From Roseateles_B sp041912595 (GTDB lineage: Bacteria > Pseudomonadota > Gammaproteobacteria > Burkholderiales > Burkholderiaceae_C), in assembly GCA_041912595.1 (NCBI GenBank), contig JAYRMR010000011.1:40390-104389 (forward strand): a stretch of DNA of 64,000 nt. The letters run 5' to 3'. A model generated the notes under the pieces. That model was not told the origin of the DNA. It worked only from the letters and a program-made list of their open reading frames with translations, and searched no databases. A program made the position numbers and the translations under genes. This document shows, in pieces, positions 52,931 through 60,711 of the stretch (position 1 is the first letter of the stretch; each line of letters opens with the position of its first letter).

Positions 52931-53494
52931 TCAGGCCGCCTGCCGGAAGCAGCGCCCGCAAACCGCCCGGTAGCGCGCGTTCCCGCCAATTTCCACCTGC
53001 GCCCCTTCGGTGACCTTGCGGTTGCTTTCGTCCACTCGCATGTTCATGGTCGCCTTGCGGCCGCAGTCGCAGATGGTCTTCATCTCGTCCATCTCATCGG
53101 CCAGGGCCAGCAACGTCGCGGAACCGGGAAAGAGCTCGCCCCGGAAGTCCGTCCGCAGGCCATAGCAGATGGCAGGCAGGTTGCGCAGGTGCGCAATCTC
53201 ATGCAGCGCGTGGACCTGCGCCTTGCTCAGGAACTGCGCCTCATCCACCAGGAGGCAGGCGATGCCGGGATCCGCCAGGGTGAGGGCCAGGAAGTCCGTC
53301 TCCGGCGTGAAGACCTCGGCCGCCCGCTGGGGGCCCAGGCGCGAGGTGACGTAGCCGCGGCCGTAGCGGTCGTCGAGTTGGGCCGTGAAGATGCGCACGC
53401 GATGGCCGCGCTCCTCGTAGTTGTGCGCGACCTGCAGCAGGGCGGTGGACTTGCCGGCGTTCATCGCCGCATAGCGGAAAAACAGTTTGGCCAT
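52931..53494 (-). CDS. tdk: Thymidine kinase
   Basis: Phosphorylates thymidine to dTMP in pyrimidine salvage. The 187-residue type-II kinase has the P-loop AAMNAGKST, the DEAQFLSKAQV segment, ICYGLRTDFRGELFPGS, and four cysteines (ICDCGRKA and CGRCF) forming the structural zinc site. The substrate-loop NARYRAVC is also visible. A 16-nt minus-strand element, GCACAATCCGCGTTTT, lies 20 bp before the start and recurs at the same distance before proQ. Confidence 0.96.
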   Translation of the reverse strand: MAKLFFRYAAMNAGKSTALLQVAHNYEERGHRVRIFTAQLDDRYGRGYVTSRLGPQRAAEVFTPETDFLALTLADPGIACLLVDEAQFLSKAQVHALHEIAHLRNLPAICYGLRTDFRGELFPGSATLLALADEMDEMKTICDCGRKATMNMRVDESNRKVTEGAQVEIGGNARYRAVCGRCFRQAA

Positions 53495-53513
53495 GGCGGG
53501 GGCACGCGATTCA

Positions 53514-53529
53514 AAAACGCGGATTGTGC
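53514..53529 (-). promoter_or_regulatory. Promoter-like element upstream of tdk (shared with proQ)
   Basis: GCACAATCCGCGTTTT on the minus strand ends 20 bp before the tdk ATG. CACAAT could be the -10 hexamer; TTGACG overlaps just upstream. The proQ copy at 55424-55439 differs at one of 16 bases. Confidence 0.45.
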
Positions 53530-53574
53530 GTCAAGCGCGCCGACCGGCGCCGGGCGCCTGGCCGAAGTGGCGGA

Positions 53575-53937
53575 TCAGCCGGCCTTGGCGCGCCCGCCGG
53601 CCCGCGCCTCGCGGAAGAGCTCGCGCGATTGCACCTCGCGCTCAAAGCGTCGGGCGATGTTCCCGCACACGAGGTCGCACAGGGCGTAGACCGATGCGTC
53701 AGCCATGCGGTAGTAGACGCTGTTGCCCCGCCCTTCCCGCTCCACCAGCCCCTGCTTGGCCAGCTGGGACAGATGGCGAGACACATTGGCCGGCGTGGAG
53801 CCGCACAGCGCCGCCAGGTCACCCACATTGCGCTCGCCGTCGCGCAGCGCGTTCAACAGCTTGAGGCGCGTGGGCTCGGCCAGGACCTGGAAATAGGCGG
53901 CAATCTGCTGAAGCGCTTCGGGCGGCAGGTCTTGCAT
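53575..53937 (-). CDS. ArsR/SmtB-family transcriptional regulator
   Basis: A 120-residue winged-helix repressor-type protein. AYFQVLAEPTRLKLLNALRDGERNVGDLAALCGSTPANVSRHLSQLAKQGLVEREGRGNSVYYRMAD covers the DNA-binding domain, described here by its segments LAEPTRLKLLNAL (19-31), STPANVSRHLSQL (47-59) and NSVYYRMAD (72-80). Cysteines are at 45, 87 and 91. The ELCVC arsenic site is absent; Cys45 with Cys87 or Cys91 could instead form a thiol sensor as in BigR/SqrR-type members (inference). No effector operon is adjacent. Confidence 0.9.
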   Translation of the reverse strand: MQDLPPEALQQIAAYFQVLAEPTRLKLLNALRDGERNVGDLAALCGSTPANVSRHLSQLAKQGLVEREGRGNSVYYRMADASVYALCDLVCGNIARRFEREVQSRELFREARAGGRAKAG

Positions 53938-54221
53938 GGAGGAGTTGGCAGGGGAAGGACGTTCAAACGCTCATGATGCACCAAAAGCCGACGCGGGGTT
54001 CGCGATGCGCCCGTCACGGATGGGCCCCACCACCCCACTCCCCGCGCTCGCGGGATGCCGGCGGTCAGGCAGCGATGCGGTTTGTGACAAGAGCGTGGGT
54101 TTGCGAGGTAGCGGCGGCCCGCGGCCTGTGCCTAAATTGGGTTCAGAGGGATTTCGACATTCTCGGTTCGCCCTTCACCCTCGCTGTACATGGCAAGAGG
54201 TGGGCCAGGACAAGGACAAGA

Positions 54222-54449
54222 ATGAGCAAAGATACATACACGGCGGTCAGCGAAGACGGCCTGCGCTACGAGTCCAAGCTCGGCGGTTCGCCGTTTCTTG
54301 GCAGTGGGCACACCCGTTCCTGCTTCAAGTGCGGCAAGCACCGTCCGCCCAGCGCCCTGCAGTCCAAGCGCGTCCTGGGCCGCAATGAAGTGGTCTGCAA
54401 ACCGAGCTGCGCGAGCGACACCAAGACCGGCGTGAAATCGTCCATCTGA
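54222..54449 (+). CDS. Small CX2C-X21-CX3C zinc-ribbon-like protein, copy 2
   Basis: A 75-residue paralogue of the protein at 52583-52822. The shared features are the N-terminal SKD/AKD segment, EDGLRYESK, GSPF, SCFKCGKHRP, a SKRVLG segment and VCKPSC, with the identical CX2C-X21-CX3C spacing. The start is the ATG at 54222 with an AAGGAC site. A strong terminator follows at 54556-54593. The two genes are separated by tdk and arsR, so they are dispersed rather than tandem duplicates. Function unknown. Confidence 0.75.
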   Translation: MSKDTYTAVSEDGLRYESKLGGSPFLGSGHTRSCFKCGKHRPPSALQSKRVLGRNEVVCKPSCASDTKTGVKSSI

Positions 54450-54555
54450 GCCCGTGACGCGACGCGCCGGCACGGGCGCGTCGATGCCCGCATGGCCGCC
54501 GGTCACCTCTGGCGACATCGGGCAGCCTTCTCCGGCACTGAGCCACCTCTCCAGC

Positions 54556-54593
54556 AAAGGGCACCCGCCTTGACCGGCCGGGGGGCCCTTTTC
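54556..54593 (+). terminator. Rho-independent terminator after small zinc-ribbon-like gene 2
   Basis: AAAGGGC pairs with GCCCTTT at the base, with further CCC/GGG pairing inside, and TTTT follows. It lies about 107 bp past the stop. A second GC-rich hairpin (GACGCGCC with GGCGCGTC, 54461-54482) lies nearer but has no T-run. Confidence 0.75.
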
Positions 54594-54645
54594 TGCATCC
54601 CAGACCTCGATCGCGAGCGGACCCGCGCCGCCGGCCTGCCGGAGG

Positions 54646-55404
54646 TCAGCCTTCCTGGCCGTCCTGCGCCGAGGCGGGCACGGCTGCCGGCTCGGCCGTC
54701 ACTGCAGCAGCAGGGGCGGCGACATCGCCACTGGCGGCCTGAGGGCGCGCCTTGGGAGCAGCCCCCTTGGCGGGGCCCCCGCGGCCATGGCGGCGCTCGT
54801 CCGGGCGCCCCTGGCGGGGGCCGCGACGATCAGCGCCCGGCGCACCGCGCCGATCCCCGGCGCCCGGGCGGCCACCCTCCTGGGGACGCGGACGCGCGGC
54901 GCGGGCCTTCGCCTCTTCCCGAGCCAGGGTCAGCAGACCGTCCAGCTGGTCCTCCGCCAGACCCTTGAGCGCGCAGAAGTTGGCTCGCGTCAGGGTCGTG
55001 GTCTCGAAGGCGCGCAGCAGCTCGAAGCGCTGACGCTGCGCGACCTCTTCCTGGGCCTGCCGTTCCTGATGCTTGGCACGACGGCGGGTCAGCTCGTCAC
55101 GGGCCACCTGCTTGTGCTCTGCCGTGATCTCGCCAGCCTCCTGCCCGTCCAGATCAAAACGGTGCGTCGACTTGATCACCGCGTTGAGGTAGGCCGTGCT
55201 GCCGGTATGGCGGCGCAGGAAGGCGGACAGCTGCTGCTTGCTGAACTGGCCGGGCGCACGCTCCTGGATATCCGCCTGAATGCGCAGCTTCACCGGCTTG
55301 GGCGCCCCCGTGAACAAGGCAGGGAACAAGGCCTTGAGCTGCTCGGCACAGGCCGCTTGCTGCGCTTGCTGGTCAGCGCCCGGCTGAGTAGTCGATTCAG
55401 ACAT
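54646..55404 (-). CDS. proQ: ProQ/FinO-family RNA chaperone with arginine-glycine-rich tail
   Basis: RNA-binding protein of the ProQ/FinO family acting on structured small RNAs and mRNA 3' ends. In the 252-residue product the ProQ domain covers about residues 20-130 (LFPALFTGAPKPVKLRIQAD, LSAFLRRHTGSTAYLNAV). Then comes a helical part, and from about residue 165 a low-complexity tail rich in R, G, A and P (GRPGAGDRRGAPGADRRGPR). The start is the ATG at 55402-55404; longer readings run through the promoter element. The 16-nt element at 55424-55439 lies 20 bp upstream. Confidence 0.92.
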   Translation of the reverse strand: MSESTTQPGADQQAQQAACAEQLKALFPALFTGAPKPVKLRIQADIQERAPGQFSKQQLSAFLRRHTGSTAYLNAVIKSTHRFDLDGQEAGEITAEHKQVARDELTRRRAKHQERQAQEEVAQRQRFELLRAFETTTLTRANFCALKGLAEDQLDGLLTLAREEAKARAARPRPQEGGRPGAGDRRGAPGADRRGPRQGRPDERRHGRGGPAKGAAPKARPQAASGDVAAPAAAVTAEPAAVPASAQDGQEG

Positions 55405-55423
55405 GGATTCGATTCGAAGGTGC

Positions 55424-55439
55424 AAAACTCGGATTGTGC
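55424..55439 (-). promoter_or_regulatory. Promoter-like element upstream of proQ (shared with tdk)
   Basis: GCACAATCCGAGTTTT on the minus strand lies 20 bp before the proQ ATG, the same distance as its near-identical copy before tdk. TGGCACAAT can be read as an extended -10. Confidence 0.45.
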
Positions 55440-55615
55440 CAACTCTCGGCCGGCATGCCGCATGGCACGTGACTGATGGGGCCACCTGCGCGACGTCACA
55501 AGTACCAGCCCGCCCCGCTTGCGCTCGCCGCCGAACACCGGCAATGCCCACGAACGGGAGCCGTGGCCAGCGGGCCGATGGCAGGCGCCAAGACAGGCAA
55601 AGCGCGGGCCCATCA

Positions 55616-55653
55616 AGACAAAAGGCCCATGAGCACAGAGACTCACGGGCCTT
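55616..55653 (-). terminator. Rho-independent terminator of the initiator tRNA pair
   Basis: Read on the minus strand, AAGGCCC and TGAG pair with CTCA and GGGCCTT around an 8-nt loop, with one G-T pair, followed by TTTTGTCTT. It begins 3 bp past the tRNA CCA end. Confidence 0.85.
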
Positions 55654-55656
55654 GAT

Positions 55657-55733
<77 letters not shown>

Positions 55734-55915
55734 ACTGATCGGTCGCCGGCATCAGAGGCACTGCCCTTCAGATGCCGCCCCGGTTGTGAACCGGGAAAAA
55801 ACAAGCCGCCTGACATCAGGAAATCAATGCAGATCACCTGGATGGCCAGCGGCTGGCTTCGAGCAAATCGCGGCGAATGCCAAGAGGCAAATACCAGCGC
55901 TTTCCTCATGAATTC

Positions 55916-55992
<77 letters not shown>

Positions 55993-56004
55993 ACTGAAGC
56001 TAAG

Positions 56005-56034
56005 ACTATAGCACGAGTTTGAAGAACCGGTCAA
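56005..56034 (-). promoter_or_regulatory. Promoter of the initiator tRNA genes
   Basis: On the minus strand TTGACC (56029-56034) is followed after 18 bp by TATAGT (56005-56010); transcription would start about 6 bp before the mature tRNA end. The -35 box overlaps the dsbD stop codon (56031-56033). Confidence 0.7.
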
Positions 56035-57929
56035 ACGCCGGCGGCCTCCAGCGAACGGAGGAAGGTAGCAGCGTCCTGGAAACCGATCACCCGGCGGTCC
56101 TTCAGCTCTTCGCCGCTCGCACTGAAGAAGATCGTGCCCGGCGGTCCGAAGAGCTTGAATCGCTTGAGCAGCTCGCGATCCTCCGGCGAGTTGGCCGTGA
56201 CATCCGCCTTCAGCAGCAAGGCCTTGGAGAGGCGCTGCTGCACCTGCGCGTCCGTGAAGGTGAAGCGCTCCATCTCCTTGCAGGACTTGCACCAGTCCGC
56301 GTAGAAGTCCAGCATGACCGGCCGCCCGGCTGACTTCAGCGCGGCATCGAGCTCCTCGACACTGTGGATCTTCTGGAACACCAGCCCTTGCGAGGCCCCG
56401 GCGGGCGCTGCTGCCTGGGCGGCGGGCACGCCGAAGACGCCGCGCAGCGGCTTGAGCGGGTCCGTCCCGCCGGCGGCCGCGCCCACCCATTGCATGAGGC
56501 CGAAGACCAGTGCAGCCAGGGCGGCCGTCTTGCCCAGCCAGGCACGCGGACCCGCGTGCGGATGCCAGCCCTTGAACAAGCCCAGCGCCAGGGCCGCGGC
56601 CACCGCCAGCGCGCCGATGAGAATCTGCGAAACGGCATCCGACAGCAGCGGTTGCACCGTCCAGATCGCCACCGCCAGCAGCAGCATCCCGAAGAAGTGC
56701 TTCACGCCATCCATCCAGGCGCCGGCACGGGGCAGCAGGGATCCCGCCGACAGCCCCAGCAGCAGCAGCGGCACGCTCATGCCGTTGGCCATGGCATACA
56801 GCGCCGAGCCGCCCAGCACGACATCGTGCGTCTTGCTGAGGTACAGCAGCGCACTGGCCAGCACGCCGGTGACACAAGGACTGACCAGCAGAGCAGACAG
56901 CGCCCCCATCACGAACACGGCCACCAGGCGCCCGCCCTGCAGGCGCTGCGAGGCATCGTTCAGGCGATTGGCGAATCGGCTGGGCAGCTGGAGCTCATAG
57001 GCCCCGAACATGGACAGCGCAAACACCGCCAGCGCGACACCAAAGGTACCCAGAACCCAGGGCGACTGGAAGTAGGCCGCCAGCCCCTCGCCCGCCAGGC
57101 CCGCCGCCACGCCCAGCGCGGTGTACACGAGCGCCATCCCCTGCGAATAGGCGAGCGCCAGCGCAAAGCCGCGCCCGCGCGACACCTGCTGCCCGCCCCC
57201 CACGATGATGGACGCCAGGATGGGCACCATCGGCAGCACGCAAGGCGTCAGAGACAGCCCGACGCCGCCCAGGAAGAACAGCGCGACGACCCACCAGAAG
57301 CGCCCGGACTGCAGCGCGCCTTCCAGCCCGCCGGACTCGGCGGACGACGCCGGGCGCGCGACAGCGCTGGCCTCCCCGCTGGCGGGCGATGCCCCGGTGA
57401 CGGGCGCCATCGGCTCACCATCCCCAAAACTGCCGAGCCCTTCGCCCGGCGGCAGCAGGCTCACCTGGCCCGCGCCCCCGAAGCCCTTCAGCTGCACCTG
57501 CAGGGGCCGCGTCATCGGCGGGTAGCACAGCCCCTTGTCCGCGCAGCCCTGGCCCGTGGCCTTGAGTTCGAAGCTGGCCGGAGCCTGGGTCACGTCCAGG
57601 CGGATCGTGAGGCCATCACGGTAGATTTCGACCTCCTTCTGGAAGGTCTCGTCGAACTTCTTCTTTCCGTCCGGAATGGCAGGCTTGAGCTGCACACCAT
57701 CGGCCACGAACTGGAATTGTTCCCGGTACATGTAGTAGCCGGGTGCGATGGTGACGCGCAGTTCGAGGCTCTTCTCGCCCTGGATGCGGGCAGCCAGCTT
57801 GAAGGCCTGCTCCGGCTCCAGGAAGTCGTCCGCCTGCGCCGCCGCAGGCACCCAGGCCCCCATCACCAACAGCAGGGGCGCGAGCATCCGCACCAGCCAG
57901 GGCGATACCGCTTGCTTGATCATGTTCAT
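56031..57929 (-). CDS. dsbD: Thiol:disulfide interchange protein DsbD
   Basis: Carries reducing power from cytoplasmic thioredoxin to periplasmic targets such as DsbC and cytochrome c maturation. The 632-residue precursor has a signal peptide (residues 1-32) and an N-terminal alpha domain with the redox pair around CADKGLCYPP. A central membrane domain of eight helices holds the cysteines in SLTPCVLPM and VSPCVTGV, and the C-terminal thioredoxin-like domain has DWCKSCKEM. All six functional cysteines are present. The start is the ATG at 57927-57929; a second ATG two codons later is possible. Confidence 0.95.
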   Translation of the reverse strand: MNMIKQAVSPWLVRMLAPLLLVMGAWVPAAAQADDFLEPEQAFKLAARIQGEKSLELRVTIAPGYYMYREQFQFVADGVQLKPAIPDGKKKFDETFQKEVEIYRDGLTIRLDVTQAPASFELKATGQGCADKGLCYPPMTRPLQVQLKGFGGAGQVSLLPPGEGLGSFGDGEPMAPVTGASPASGEASAVARPASSAESGGLEGALQSGRFWWVVALFFLGGVGLSLTPCVLPMVPILASIIVGGGQQVSRGRGFALALAYSQGMALVYTALGVAAGLAGEGLAAYFQSPWVLGTFGVALAVFALSMFGAYELQLPSRFANRLNDASQRLQGGRLVAVFVMGALSALLVSPCVTGVLASALLYLSKTHDVVLGGSALYAMANGMSVPLLLLGLSAGSLLPRAGAWMDGVKHFFGMLLLAVAIWTVQPLLSDAVSQILIGALAVAAALALGLFKGWHPHAGPRAWLGKTAALAALVFGLMQWVGAAAGGTDPLKPLRGVFGVPAAQAAAPAGASQGLVFQKIHSVEELDAALKSAGRPVMLDFYADWCKSCKEMERFTFTDAQVQQRLSKALLLKADVTANSPEDRELLKRFKLFGPPGTIFFSASGEELKDRRVIGFQDAATFLRSLEAAGV

Positions 57930-58111
57930 GCTGAGTTCTCTTCGTGCCAGGCCGCCGGCAGGGAGCGTCCGGCGCGGGCTTCGGCCGGGCGCCACGGTGC
58001 GGCCGCGGCGAAGCGCGCAGCTTAGCGGCTGCCCGAGCCTGCCGCCACCTGGCATGCGATAGGCCACGGAATCACAGGGCCTGCCCGCAAGCCCGGCGCC
58101 CTCGCGGACAT

Positions 58112-58139
58112 AAAAAAAGGCCGGCGCATGCCGACCTTC
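58112..58139 (-). terminator. Rho-independent terminator after rplQ
   Basis: On the minus strand AAGG-CGGC pairs with GCCG-CCTT around ATGC, with one T-G pair, and seven T residues follow. It lies about 40 bp past the rplQ stop and closes the alpha operon. Confidence 0.88.
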
Positions 58140-58177
58140 TTCAAGTCACCTGCAGCCACGCGGGCCGCGGTGCTGGC

Positions 58178-58567
58178 TTATTCAGCCTTGGGAGCCTCAG
58201 CCGATTCTTCGGCGCGGTCCACCAGCTCGACGTAGGCCATCGGAGCGTTGTCGCCCACGCGGAAGCCCATCTTCAGGATGCGGGTGTAGCCGCCCGGACG
58301 ATTGGCGAAGCGGGGGCCCAGCTCGTTGAACAGCTTGCTGACGATGTCGCGATCACGCAGACGGTCGAAAGCCAGACGACGGTTGGCGAGCGTCGGCTCC
58401 TTGGCCAGGGTGATCAGGGGCTCGACGACGCGACGCAGTTCCTTGGCCTTGGGGACCGTGGTCTTGATGGCTTCGTGCTGCAGCAGCGAAACGCACATGT
58501 TGCGCAGCATCGCCTTGCGATGTTCGCTGGTGCGGTTGAGCTTGCGGAGGCCGTTACGATGACGCAT
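58178..58567 (-). CDS. rplQ: 50S ribosomal protein L17
   Basis: Component of the large ribosomal subunit near the exit tunnel. The 129-residue protein begins MRHRNGLRKLNRTSEHRKAM and ends with an acidic tail (RAEESAEAPKAE). It is the last gene of the alpha operon, separated from rpoA by a 199-bp interval that holds a palindromic repeat. The length is typical for the group. Confidence 0.98.
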   Translation of the reverse strand: MRHRNGLRKLNRTSEHRKAMLRNMCVSLLQHEAIKTTVPKAKELRRVVEPLITLAKEPTLANRRLAFDRLRDRDIVSKLFNELGPRFANRPGGYTRILKMGFRVGDNAPMAYVELVDRAEESAEAPKAE

Positions 58568-58676
58568 GGTGCTTTCCTTTCCTACGATGTAATACCAGCA
58601 GCCGTATCAGGTACTGCCGGGGCACCGGGCGGGGTTTGTCAACACCCCACCCCTTTCAAAATACTCTCTAGCCCAT

Positions 58677-58760
58677 GTTCCCCAGCGGGGCTCGAGGATC
58701 CGGCTCTGCCGGTCCTACGAGCCCGCCCCCTCGAGGGGGCGCGCGAAGCGCGTAGGGGGT
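58677..58760. repeat. REP-like palindromic element between rpoA and rplQ
   Basis: Three successive inverted repeats. A long imperfect hairpin has GGGCTCG (58688-58694) pairing with CGAGCCC (58718-58724) and an inner CCGGC/GCCGG. A perfect 14-bp palindrome CCCCCTCGAGGGGG lies at 58726-58739, and GCGC-GAA-GCGC at 58741-58751. The sequence resembles intergenic repeats that I associate with genomes of this bacterial group; copy number cannot be judged here as no second full copy is in the window. Confidence 0.65.
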
Positions 58761-58766
58761 GGGGGA

Positions 58767-59756
58767 TCAGCGCTTGTCCAGACCTTGCGGCGGCCAGTTT
58801 TCCAGGCGGGCGCCCAGAGTCAGGCCGCGCGAAGCCAGCACTTCCTTGATTTCGTTGAGCGACTTGCGACCCAGATTGGGGGTCTTCAGCAGCTCGGTCT
58901 CGGTGCGCTGGATCAGGTCGCCGATGTAATAGATGTTCTCGGCCTTCAGGCAGTTGGCCGAACGCACCGTCAGTTCCAGCTCGTCCACCGGACGCAGCAG
59001 GATCGGATCGAAGGTGCTGGAACGCTGGGCCGGCTGGTCGAAGGCGTCGACCAGGTCGGTGCCTTGCAGCTGAGCGAAAACGGCCAGCTGTTCAACCAGG
59101 ATCTTGGCCGAAGCACGGATCGCTTCCTCGGGCGAGATGGCGCCGTTGGTTTCGATTTCCATGACCAGCTTGTCCAGATCGGTGCGCTGTTCCACGCGGG
59201 CGTTCTCGACAGCGTAGCTGACGCGCTTCACCGGGGAGAACGAGGCGTCCAGGACGATACGACCGATGGACTTGGTCGGCTCGTCGCCATAACGGCGCAT
59301 CGTGCCCGGCACATAGCCGCGGCCCTTCTCGACCTTGATCTGCATGTCCAGCTTGCCGCCTTGCGACAGGTGGGCAATGACGTGCTCGGGATTGATGATC
59401 TCGACGTCATGAGGCGTCTGGATGTCTGCAGCGGTGACGGGGCCTTCGCCCTCCTTGCGCAGCACCAGGGTGACTTCCTCACGGTTGTGCAGGCGGAACA
59501 CGACGCCCTTGAGGTTCAGCATGATGTGAACCACGTCTTCCTGCACGCCATCGATGGCCGAGTACTCGTGCAGCACCCCAGCGATCGTCACTTCCGTCGG
59601 CGCATAACCCACCATCGAGGACAGCAGCACACGGCGCAGGGCGTTGCCCAGGGTGTGGCCATAGCCGCGTTCGAACGGCTCCAGGGTGACCTTGGCGCGA
59701 TGACCGCCCAGAGGCTCCACATTGATGGATTTGGGTTTGAGCAGATTGGTTTGCAT
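58767..59756 (-). CDS. rpoA: DNA-directed RNA polymerase alpha subunit
   Basis: Assembles RNA polymerase and contacts UP elements and activators. The 329-residue protein has the N-terminal dimerisation domain (LEPFERGYGHTLGNALRRVLLSSM) and a C-terminal domain (about 250-315; ELELTVRSANCLKAENIYYIGDL, TPNLGRKSLNEIKEVLASRG). Length and sequence are standard. A bulged hairpin lies in the 136-bp gap to rpsD. Confidence 0.99.
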   Translation of the reverse strand: MQTNLLKPKSINVEPLGGHRAKVTLEPFERGYGHTLGNALRRVLLSSMVGYAPTEVTIAGVLHEYSAIDGVQEDVVHIMLNLKGVVFRLHNREEVTLVLRKEGEGPVTAADIQTPHDVEIINPEHVIAHLSQGGKLDMQIKVEKGRGYVPGTMRRYGDEPTKSIGRIVLDASFSPVKRVSYAVENARVEQRTDLDKLVMEIETNGAISPEEAIRASAKILVEQLAVFAQLQGTDLVDAFDQPAQRSSTFDPILLRPVDELELTVRSANCLKAENIYYIGDLIQRTETELLKTPNLGRKSLNEIKEVLASRGLTLGARLENWPPQGLDKR

Positions 59757-59849
59757 GAGGTCTTTCTTTCAATACCCTCGGTTCGTTACACCGATAAGGC
59801 TGAGGGACCAACCGAGCCCGGCGACAGCGCTGGACCCGGACGAGGAAAT

Positions 59850-59879
59850 GCCGAGCAGGCCCACGAAGGGCCGCTCGGC
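59850..59879 (-). other. Bulged hairpin between rpsD and rpoA
   Basis: In the mRNA (minus strand) a 7-bp lower stem (GCCGAGC with GCUCGGC) and a 5-bp upper stem (GGCCC with GGGCC) enclose a 5-nt UUCGU loop, with a single U bulged between the stems on the 3' side. It lies 13 bp past the rpsD stop and is followed by AUUUCC. It could be an attenuator, processing site or protein-binding site. Confidence 0.6.
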
Positions 59880-59892
59880 AAGCGCGAAAGAA

Positions 59893-60516
59893 TTAACGCG
59901 AATACAGTTCAACGATCAGCGATTCGTTGATTTCGGCGCCGAATTCGTCGCGATCCGGGGTCTTCTTGAAGATGCCTTCCATCTTGGTGGCATCGACCTG
60001 CACCCAAGCGGGCAGACCGATCGACTCGGCCAGCTTCAGGCTGTCCTGGATGCGCAGCTGCTTCTTGGCCTTTTCACGGACGGCGACGGTGTCACCAGCC
60101 TTGACCAGGTAGGAAGCGATGTTGACGACTTCACCGTTGACGGTGATGCCCTTGTGCGAGACCAGCTGGCGTGCTTCAGCGCGCGTGGAGCCGAAGCCCA
60201 TGCGGTACACGACGTTGTCCAGACGCGATTCCAGCAGCGTCAGCAGGTTCACGCCGGTCGAGCCCTTGCGGCGCTCGGCTTCGGCGAAGTAGCGGCGGAA
60301 CTGGCGCTCCAGCACGCCGTACATGCGCTTGACCTTCTGCTTTTCACGCAGTTGCAGACCGAAGTCGGAGGTGCGCTGACCGGAGGTGCGGCCGTGCTGA
60401 CCAGGCTTGGTGTCGAACTTGGCCTTGTCGCTGATGGCGCGGCGGGCGCTCTTCAGGAACAGGTCAGTGCCTTCACGGCGGGAAAGTTTGGCCTTCGGGC
60501 CGAGGTAACGTGCCAC
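59893..60516 (-). CDS. rpsD: 30S ribosomal protein S4
   Basis: Primary 16S rRNA-binding protein and, in enterobacteria, the translational repressor of the alpha operon. The 207-residue protein begins MARYLGPKAKLSRREGTDLF, and the S4 RNA-binding domain (RLDNVVYRMGFGSTRAEARQLVSHKGI) is at about residues 96-160. It lacks the zinc cysteines of the C+ form. Hairpins of matching geometry flank the gene on both sides. Confidence 0.99.
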   Translation of the reverse strand: MARYLGPKAKLSRREGTDLFLKSARRAISDKAKFDTKPGQHGRTSGQRTSDFGLQLREKQKVKRMYGVLERQFRRYFAEAERRKGSTGVNLLTLLESRLDNVVYRMGFGSTRAEARQLVSHKGITVNGEVVNIASYLVKAGDTVAVREKAKKQLRIQDSLKLAESIGLPAWVQVDATKMEGIFKKTPDRDEFGAEINESLIVELYSR

Positions 60517-60646
60517 TTTGCGTGTCCTTGTTCAATCTGACGCAAGCGCCGCATCAGAGCGGTGCCTGCGCGAGTCCGGCCCGTGTTTTTGTGGGCTCGA
60601 ACGGTGGGCTTCATGAGCGACGATCAATGCCGTGCTCAGCAAAACA

Positions 60647-60675
60647 GCCGGCGAGGCACTTTCGTGCCCGCCGGC
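60647..60675 (-). other. Bulged hairpin between rpsK and rpsD
   Basis: In the mRNA a 7-bp lower stem (GCCGGCG with CGCCGGC) and a 5-bp upper stem (GGCAC with GUGCC) enclose a GAAA tetraloop, with a single U bulged between the stems on the 3' side. UGUUUU follows. It lies 36 bp past the rpsK stop and 130 bp before rpsD. It could be a partial terminator or an RNA-binding site. The rest of this 195-bp gap shows nothing else clear. Confidence 0.6.
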
Positions 60676-60711
60676 GGGGAAAACAGTCCGCGATTATCGC
60701 AGCAAATCGCC

